Origin: Candidatus Nitrosopumilus sediminis | GTDB taxonomy: Archaea > Thermoproteota > Nitrososphaeria > Nitrososphaerales > Nitrosopumilaceae | DNA: 64,000 nucleotides | NCBI RefSeq assembly: GCF_000299395.1 | Contig: NC_018656.1 | Coordinates: 620,001 to 684,000 of the forward strand | Direction of reading: 5' to 3' | Part shown: in pieces, positions 59,214 through 64,000 of the stretch | How the letters are laid out: each line of letters opens with the position of its first letter | Position numbering within the stretch: the stretch's first letter is position 1 | The notes under the pieces: model-generated | Told to the model about the DNA's origin: nothing | The model's database searches: none | The model's input: only the letters and a program-made list of their open reading frames with translations | Translations under genes and position numbers: made by a program

Positions 59214-60998
59214 TCAAATTTGTTCAGTTTGTAAATAATTTAATGATATTGAAATTGATTTACACATCTTCTTTTCATTTATTGAACTAATTATTTCTAA
59301 CCACATTCTCTTTCTATCTGCATTCAAATTCACTTCCCTGACATACTCTCTAATCTTTCCAATATTGGATATGCAATCCTGTAAAATGGATGATCTTAAT
59401 CGGGAATTTCTCAAAACCTTGAATTTATAGTACAATTTCCCATTTTTCTCAAAAGTCTCTAGATGCTCTATTTCCTTGCTTCCTAATTTTCCAATTCCCC
59501 TCTGCTTCCATTTCTTATTGAACCGATAGAATCCATTCTGCAAGACAAAGACATCATCCGCAGACTCTTCTAGTGAAAATTCGCCTAGTTTCTCAGAATC
59601 AATGTCTAATTCCTTTGTAGTGCATACGGAATCTGTTGCAAAAAAGACCACCTTATCCTCAATGCCGTTTTCCATGACAAATCTGTACATACATGCACGA
59701 GTATACCCAGTAATTGAGGCAAAAATCACTGGATTAAACATATTCCCCATAATTCGATTAACCTTCTGACCTGTCTTGCCATAGATTGAATTCAGAATTA
59801 TCTTGATTGGTAACTGCAACGGATTACCTTCATTTTTGAGTTTCATTCTTTTTTCATACATGGATTCAACAAACTCTTTGAATGGATAGATGACTTTGTC
59901 ATTTGGAACAAACTGAAACGAGTCAATAATTTTGTAATATTTCGTATCAGTTGCTTTCAGTTCATCTAGTGTAACAAATGTCTCAAACTTTCCACTAGGA
60001 AATATTATCAAACCATTTGTTCTAAACGGAAACGGTGGGATGTACTTGCAGTCTGGAATGTCTGTAATTATTCTAAAGAATCCGAGTAACGCATTTTTAT
60101 GAATGGATTTTCTTTTAATCCACTTTCCTTTTGTCAAGTCAGGAATCTTTGTCATTGAATATGGGTATGCTGAATTGATATCATACTTGTATGCAGTTCC
60201 AATGTATCCACGTTTAGTAATCTCAAATCTTCCTCCATAGTATGTCTTCCATGCCATTTCTTGAACCTCATATGGCGTATCATCAAACTTTGGAAAATTG
60301 ATTCCGTTGTTGATCAAGACCTTTTCTGCCAGATATCCTGATGAGACCCACCTTGCAGGATAGAATCCAAATGCCTTGTAAAATAACTTAATCCAGTGTA
60401 TGGTAAGTTCCTTTGTTAGCTTGCAGTCCTGTATGCAATAGTCTCTAACTTGTTTTGTGTTTCTCTTGTAGTATGTAATTGAAAACTGGCTTCTCTTTGA
60501 TTTTATTTCCAGATATTTCTTTGGTAGTTTCTTTATGTTGTTTTGGTATGCATCTGTTAGACTAGCATGGTAAAACTGTGCAATGTCATAAAAAATCACA
60601 GAGTGGTGACCCTTTGAAATCTTTAGACACTTGTTTGGATGATATTCTATCTTGAATTTCTTAAATGAGAATTTCAGTTTGCCTGTATCTCTGTACTTGA
60701 ACAGTTCCGATCCTAACAATTTCAAAATGACTTCTGCATCATATCCCAAATTGTAGCAAAAGCACCAAGACCCCTCATATTTTCTGCAAAACAGCCATTC
60801 TAGGCACGATTCAGGCGTAATTTCATCCAGATATCGACCGTCAGAATCTGCTATCAGAAAGATGTTGCCATTGTATGTCTCAGTGTCTATTGTGTAGACG
60901 GGTCTTTTGTGTGACTTTGCAGGGTCTCTATTCTGAGGCTTTTTTGTAAAAACCCTTTTCAGGTTCATACAGTCTGTTACGGGGACGGATTTTGCCAT
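59214..60998 (-). CDS. Family B DNA polymerase, protein-primed-like
   Basis: A 594-residue polymerase with motifs in order: exonuclease I YTIDTETYNG (about 35-44), YCIQDCKLT near 187-195, the YxGG motif in YYGGRFE (253-259), motif A KYDINSAYPYSM (271-282), motif B KIILNSIYGKTG (399-410), and motif C VFFATDSVCT (451-460) with the catalytic Asp in place of the DTDS form. GIGKLGSKEIE may be the KxY-type tail. Size and lack of a large N-terminal region match the small protein-primed and casposon PolB enzymes. It would replicate the element. No terminal protein is recognised. Confidence 0.85.
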   Translation of the reverse strand: MAKSVPVTDCMNLKRVFTKKPQNRDPAKSHKRPVYTIDTETYNGNIFLIADSDGRYLDEITPESCLEWLFCRKYEGSWCFCYNLGYDAEVILKLLGSELFKYRDTGKLKFSFKKFKIEYHPNKCLKISKGHHSVIFYDIAQFYHASLTDAYQNNIKKLPKKYLEIKSKRSQFSITYYKRNTKQVRDYCIQDCKLTKELTIHWIKLFYKAFGFYPARWVSSGYLAEKVLINNGINFPKFDDTPYEVQEMAWKTYYGGRFEITKRGYIGTAYKYDINSAYPYSMTKIPDLTKGKWIKRKSIHKNALLGFFRIITDIPDCKYIPPFPFRTNGLIIFPSGKFETFVTLDELKATDTKYYKIIDSFQFVPNDKVIYPFKEFVESMYEKRMKLKNEGNPLQLPIKIILNSIYGKTGQKVNRIMGNMFNPVIFASITGYTRACMYRFVMENGIEDKVVFFATDSVCTTKELDIDSEKLGEFSLEESADDVFVLQNGFYRFNKKWKQRGIGKLGSKEIEHLETFEKNGKLYYKFKVLRNSRLRSSILQDCISNIGKIREYVREVNLNADRKRMWLEIISSINEKKMCKSISISLNYLQTEQI

Positions 60999-61294
60999 AC
61001 TGCATCAGGAATTGAGACGTCATCACCACGCTTTCTTTTAGCAAACTGCTTTCTAATCTGGTTGTATGTTACATTTGGAAAGTTGTTTCTAATCTGTCTA
61101 ATGTAATTGTGATATCTTTTGAGTTTGTTTGATCTAGAAAGGTTTGGATGTGGTTTTGGCTTTTCTGGTTTTGTATAATCTAATTTTTTTAATTTATTTT
61201 TAATCTGATTTTTTAATTCTCTTACTAGTTTGCTGTTGGGAAATATCTTTAGTGCATCTAACTGTTTCAAAAGTTTATCTTTGTCTTCTGTCAT
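60977..61294 (-). CDS. Small basic protein, overlaps PolB start
   Basis: A 105-residue highly basic protein (about 27 Lys and Arg residues), with two helices, NKIKKLDY-type charged segments and a Pro-rich linker (KPEKPKPHPN). Its stop overlaps the PolB start by 22 bases, so it is translationally coupled. Likely binds DNA; a terminal protein or recombinase accessory is possible but unproven. No motif. Confidence 0.45.
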   Translation of the reverse strand: MTEDKDKLLKQLDALKIFPNSKLVRELKNQIKNKLKKLDYTKPEKPKPHPNLSRSNKLKRYHNYIRQIRNNFPNVTYNQIRKQFAKRKRGDDVSIPDAVWQNPSP

Positions 61295-61326
61295 AATACA
61301 TCACTATTGTCAAAAAAGGAGAAAGT

Positions 61327-61668
61327 CTAGATTTTCTCTAGACTGTATCTCCTTATTTTTCTTGAATTTTTTGATGTTCCAAGCCACGTCTTTAGATGTA
61401 GTCGTGCTCCTTTCTTGATGTCTTTTGAAAGTCTGCTCCACTGGTTTAGCAATGATGCGTTCTTTGACTCGTGGCTTTTCAGAGGGATGTTGCATTCAAC
61501 CCATGTCTTTTTCTCTTTGATCAATGCCATGACATTGATTGAGAATTCAGTCTCAAAGGTTTCAGTCTCTGCTACCTTGAGTTCTATGATGTCTGGATTT
61601 TCTGGATCTTCAGATTTGTAGTTGCCCCATTTCAAAAAAGGTGGAAATGTTTCACTCAGTTTTCTCAC
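61327..61668 (-). CDS. OB-fold-like single-stranded-DNA-binding candidate
   Basis: A 113-residue protein with strands IIELKVAETETFETEFSINVMALIKEKKTWVECNIPLK and a basic C-terminal part (KKGARLHLKTWLGTSKNSRKIRRYSLEKI). Length and strand pattern suit a small OB-fold or replication accessory. It overlaps the next gene start by 17 bases and is followed by the gene at 60977 after 32 bases, forming one transcript with PolB. Confidence 0.4.
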   Translation of the reverse strand: MRKLSETFPPFLKWGNYKSEDPENPDIIELKVAETETFETEFSINVMALIKEKKTWVECNIPLKSHESKNASLLNQWSRLSKDIKKGARLHLKTWLGTSKNSRKIRRYSLEKI

Positions 61669-61882
61669 CTCCTTTTGTTTTAGCCGGAGTAATTTTGAGA
61701 AATTTCTCCCCGTTTTGCAAAACTAGTTTCACAGATACCTGTGATGTGATTCCGCAGTTTTGCAGAGCAATTTTAGGCAGTGCCACGATTCTTGAAAAAT
61801 TCTGGTGGGATACTTGCCTTTGACCAAAATCGGTTTCGATTGACTCTTCTGGTCTTGTTTTGGATTTTATTTTTGACTCCAT
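61652..61882 (-). CDS. AbrB-like swapped-hairpin DNA-binding candidate
   Basis: A 76-residue protein with SRIVALPKIALQNCGITSQVSVKLVLQNGEKFLKITPAK, which matches the AbrB/SpoVT pattern (I-x-LP-x-LG-x-D-x-V-x-V and I-x-P). Probable transcriptional regulator of the element. It is first in the leftward transcript toward PolB, its start lies 30 bases from the 61912 gene, and it has a basic C-terminus. Confidence 0.5.
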   Translation of the reverse strand: MESKIKSKTRPEESIETDFGQRQVSHQNFSRIVALPKIALQNCGITSQVSVKLVLQNGEKFLKITPAKTKGGEKTE

Positions 61883-61911
61883 AAATAATGGATATTAGTT
61901 GTTCTTAAATA

Positions 61912-62472
61912 ATGCCGAAAAGTATAGTCATAACGTTGGTAAATCGACATAAACAAAAGGGAAAAGATTTGATGGAGCGTTTAGAATCGACATATTTGAT
62001 TCGTAAGCGTGTCTCCAAACTTGACTTGGGAATCATCAATGATTCATCGTATTTTCCAGAAAATAGCAAACCAGACAGACATTACAATAATGGTGTTGTT
62101 CATGCCCGACAGGATTTGAAATTATTAGAATTTTTCATGGTTCAAATGAAGCCACGATATAGGATGAAAATTCTTCACAGTGACGAATTTAAAAATTTCA
62201 TTGAAAGTGTTTTAGACATTGGAGTTACAAAATTCAACAAACAAACAAAGGAAGAAAATGAATCAAGTAGAGCATTTGCATTACAATTGATGAATTATTC
62301 TTTGCAAGTAATGTCAAAAACTATGCCTCCTGAATTTGCAAAACTACTCAACAATGCAATAGAACCATTAGATGATTTACTTAGTGCAATCTACGAGTAT
62401 TCTAAAAACAACAATGTAAAGGATTTACCAAGATTTAGAGAGCTAAGATTGCCAAATAGAGGAATTGCATAG
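61912..62472 (+). CDS. Element-encoded helical protein, unknown
   Basis: A 186-residue mostly helical protein. The centre (RQDLKLLEFFMVQMKPRYRMKILHSDEFKNFIESVLDIGVTKF) resembles a helical nucleic-acid-binding region. No motif recognised. It is divergent from the AbrB-like gene, with a 29-base intergenic stretch. Confidence 0.4.
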   Translation: MPKSIVITLVNRHKQKGKDLMERLESTYLIRKRVSKLDLGIINDSSYFPENSKPDRHYNNGVVHARQDLKLLEFFMVQMKPRYRMKILHSDEFKNFIESVLDIGVTKFNKQTKEENESSRAFALQLMNYSLQVMSKTMPPEFAKLLNNAIEPLDDLLSAIYEYSKNNNVKDLPRFRELRLPNRGIA

Positions 62473-62514
62473 TCATAATCTGGTCTTATTACTCTGAAGT
62501 ATCATAGAGGTATC

Positions 62515-62781
62515 ATGAAATATGTTGTTTCAGTATCTAAAACTTACATTCACCGTGGCAATCACAGACATAAAAAATCTACAAAGAAGAGATGGCACAT
62601 CTATTATTATGATGAAGAAGGAAACTTCAAGACTCAGCGAGTCAGTTGGCTATCTGCGATGTATTACAAGACTCAGAAGAGAAAGCGGTTAAAATATATC
62701 TGTACCTACTGTGGAAATGTGTTTTTGGGATTTGTTAAATCATACAAAGAAGAATTAGAATGTCCTTATTGTGAAATTTAA
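62515..62781 (+). CDS. Small zinc-ribbon protein of the element
   Basis: An 88-residue very basic protein: a KRWHIYYYDEEGNFKTQR beta segment, then ICTYCGNVF and LECPYCEI near the end. CxxC...CxxC is a zinc ribbon, and the basic N-terminus suggests RNA or DNA binding. Start follows the preceding stop by 42 bases; its stop overlaps the next minus-strand gene by four bases. Confidence 0.55.
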   Translation: MKYVVSVSKTYIHRGNHRHKKSTKKRWHIYYYDEEGNFKTQRVSWLSAMYYKTQKRKRLKYICTYCGNVFLGFVKSYKEELECPYCEI

Positions 62782-63371
62782 TATATTTTCTTTTCATTTT
62801 CTGGTACTTTGGAATCAAATTCTTTTGCGAGGGTAGAATAATGAAGCGCAGCCTTTCTATTTGTGATTTGTTTTTTTGATATGTATTCTTTCATTACAAT
62901 ATATGATTTAACTAACATGACACTGTATAACTCAAAAATCATTTTTTTACTAACTAATTCTAGTGTGACCATTGCACATACTTTATCATAATTAGAAAGT
63001 AATTCTTCTACAATTGTTATGAGAGGAATGGATCTACCTTCGTAGATTACTTCTCTATCAAATTCGGGTTTCCCCTTACTTCGTTTCCATTCATCATAGA
63101 TTAATCTTCTAAATGTTCTGCCTTTTTCGTTACTTAGTAATTCATAAATTTTAAACAATGTAGTTGTTTGAAGTTGTTTTTTTTGATATCTGTGATTGAT
63201 TCTATTTGCAATAAATCCACATAGTCCTACAATGGCAGTAATCAAAATACCAAAAAGGGCAATCGAATTATCTGAGGAATTGTTCATCATAGTAATTTGG
63301 TTTTCAGTGGAATTTTGAGCAAATGCAGGAACAATCATTCCAATCAAAAATAACAACAATACAAATTTCAT
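62778..63371 (-). CDS. Secreted/membrane helical protein of the element
   Basis: A 197-residue protein: signal peptide MKFVLLLFLIGMIVPAFAQ, a membrane helix (SIALFGILITAIVGLCGFIAN), then a cytoplasmic-type helical domain (about 60-197; IYELLSNEKGRTFRRLIYDEW, IVEELLSNYDKVCAMVTLELVSKKMIFELY). The pattern resembles DUF4760 proteins. No function assigned. Confidence 0.45.
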   Translation of the reverse strand: MKFVLLLFLIGMIVPAFAQNSTENQITMMNNSSDNSIALFGILITAIVGLCGFIANRINHRYQKKQLQTTTLFKIYELLSNEKGRTFRRLIYDEWKRSKGKPEFDREVIYEGRSIPLITIVEELLSNYDKVCAMVTLELVSKKMIFELYSVMLVKSYIVMKEYISKKQITNRKAALHYSTLAKEFDSKVPENEKKIY

Positions 63372-63405
63372 ATTATTTCATGAACTAGAATGCTTATTTG
63401 CTTTG

Positions 63406-63426
63406 CCAATATGCTTAAGTTCATAC
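63406..63426 (+). promoter_or_regulatory. Element promoter block, copy 1
   Basis: CCAATATGCTTAAGTTCATA lies 33 bases before the ATG at 63439 and is very similar to CCAATACTCTTAAGTTCACA at 63839, 37 bases before the ATG at 63876. The TTAAGTTCA core would serve as the TATA element. Confidence 0.5.
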
Positions 63427-63438
63427 AAAATTTAGATT

Positions 63439-63822
63439 ATGGGGATGTTAGTCGAGATTAGTTTTTTTGAGTGGTTTGCAATTTTTGGAATTGTTCTTGA
63501 AATCTTTGGATTTTTGTTTGTTTTATGGTTTTGGAGGGTTCCTACATACCCTTCATTGAATAAATGGTTTCAATTGTTAAAAATATACAAAATATTTTTT
63601 CGTACAAAAAGATATGAAAACAAACTTACTGATATTGTAGAATTTGATACAGATGAAAAACAAATACAGGTAGGTACTTTAGGCTTGTCCGGTCCTGAAT
63701 ATTCACCTATAGTGCCTAGATCATTCATTCCATTCTGGAATAGAATGAGATGGTTTGGATTTATTTTGGTGATGTGTGGATTAGTTCTTCAAATTGTTCA
63801 AATGCTTGATGTTAATACTTGA
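63439..63822 (+). CDS. Small two-helix membrane protein of the element
   Basis: A 127-residue protein: helix EWFAIFGIVLEIFGFLFVLWFW, a basic loop, and a C-terminal helix MRWFGFILVMCGLVLQIVQML. No family. Its promoter block is shared with the next gene. Confidence 0.5.
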   Translation: MGMLVEISFFEWFAIFGIVLEIFGFLFVLWFWRVPTYPSLNKWFQLLKIYKIFFRTKRYENKLTDIVEFDTDEKQIQVGTLGLSGPEYSPIVPRSFIPFWNRMRWFGFILVMCGLVLQIVQMLDVNT

Positions 63823-63875
63823 TATTTTTGTTAATTTTCCAATACTCTTAAGTTCACACACAAAATTAATTATTT

Positions 63876-64000
63876 ATGACATACACAATTGCAGATTTAA
63901 AAATTTTAGATCAAGTGATGAATGATATTGATTTACAATTGAAAGATTTCAATTATATTATTCCATATGAATATAATCAAGAAGCATATTCTCCTCGATT
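63876..64000 (+). CDS. Partial ORF at the window end
   Basis: The open frame from the ATG encodes at least 41 residues (MTYTIADLKILDQVMNDIDL and more) and continues past 64000. The start lies 37 bases after promoter copy 2 of the element. It would be the next gene of the element. No motif yet visible. Confidence 0.4.
   Translation, partial: MTYTIADLKILDQVMNDIDLQLKDFNYIIPYEYNQEAYSPR

Larger units (their letters stand above)
58438..64000. mobile_element. Casposon-like mobile element, left part (family 1 inferred)
   Basis: The element begins within the last codons of aEF-2. It carries a family B DNA polymerase, small basic and zinc proteins, and a shared promoter block. Family 1 casposons of Thaumarchaeota (Krupovic and colleagues, 2014) are recalled to encode PolB and Cas1 and to insert at the 3' end of the EF-2 gene. 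Both traits fit. Cas1, the right inverted repeat and the target duplication lie beyond 64000, so the call is not complete. The probable left end is CCCCCCATTTCGTGCTTAAC. The element could instead be a virus-like integrated plasmid. Confidence 0.6.

Noticed and set aside
1-64000. CRISPR array
   Set aside because: No regularly spaced direct repeats of 24-48 bases with unique spacers occur; the junction repeats are separated by whole genes.

Overview
The window looks like a chromosome segment of a marine ammonia-oxidising archaeon (Nitrososphaerota/Thaumarchaeota, Nitrosopumilus-like). The reasons are the low G+C, the TATA-type promoters placed 25-38 bases before start codons with little or no leader, archaeal translation factor aEF-2, a PAC2-family proteasome-assembly protein, a two-domain secreted DUF7482-type protein, futalosine-pathway menaquinone genes, dolichyl-phosphate sugar transferases, and many very small zinc-binding proteins. 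The species is inferred from gene content only. I see no tRNA, rRNA or CRISPR array.

Layout. (1) 1-10.8 kb is mostly ordinary chromosome: a PD-(D/E)XK-like protein, PAC2 protein, SNF2 helicase, Fe/Mn superoxide dismutase, a large secreted DUF7482-type protein, an FAD-linked oxidase and an HD-domain protein. (2) 10.9-14.8 kb is an accessory islet: a tyrosine recombinase followed by inverted and direct repeats and hairpins, two genes with HEPN-type RX4-6H motifs, and a ParB/sulfiredoxin-fold gene. (3) 15-48 kb is a very unusual 33-kb island of exported and membrane proteins in short operons on both strands. (4) 48-56 kb is ordinary chromosome (DnaJ-domain protein, Lrp/AsnC regulator, TPR proteins, MqnE, MqnD, thiamine-binding-like protein, SIS-domain protein). 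(5) aEF-2 at 56.3-58.5 kb has its last codons replaced at about 58,438. From there to the window end lies a mobile element carrying a family B DNA polymerase, which I interpret as the left part of a family 1 casposon. Its Cas1 would lie outside the window.

The island in region 3 is the main discovery candidate. Most gene-gene boundaries carry the same short sequence, consensus TAGAAAATGAAAACTAG followed by a conserved tail (CTTTTGATAATTATT). It starts the next gene (peptide MKTRLLIII, a membrane helix) and holds a stop codon in each of the three forward frames (TAG, TGA, TAG). Upstream genes actually end in all three frames: -TAG-AAA-ATG, -RK* with a 4-base ATGA overlap, and -ENEN* with an 11-base overlap. 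Several arrays end in an orphan copy with no gene after it. This looks like a stop/start adaptor that lets any reading frame be joined to any next gene, so genes behave like exchangeable cassettes. First genes of arrays use two other repeated leaders: promoter P1 (GAAGTACTTATGAAT, start codon 36-38 bases on) and promoter P2 (ACTTTTCARTGA, start 32-33 bases on, peptide MKYF).

Within the island, two membrane-anchored HTH regulators stand divergent to small membrane proteins and share an outside-facing motif with them (GSGTP in one pair, VYPxP in the other). The VYPVP motif also occurs in large exported proteins of the island. Others carry a recurring Cys-x(n)-ACV-RGW module. Cupredoxin-like domains have lost their copper ligands. 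A CPBP protease and a dolichyl-phosphate mannose synthase/mannosyltransferase pair sit inside the island and could process or glycosylate its products. I infer a variable cell-surface or envelope-sensing repertoire; its function is not known to me.
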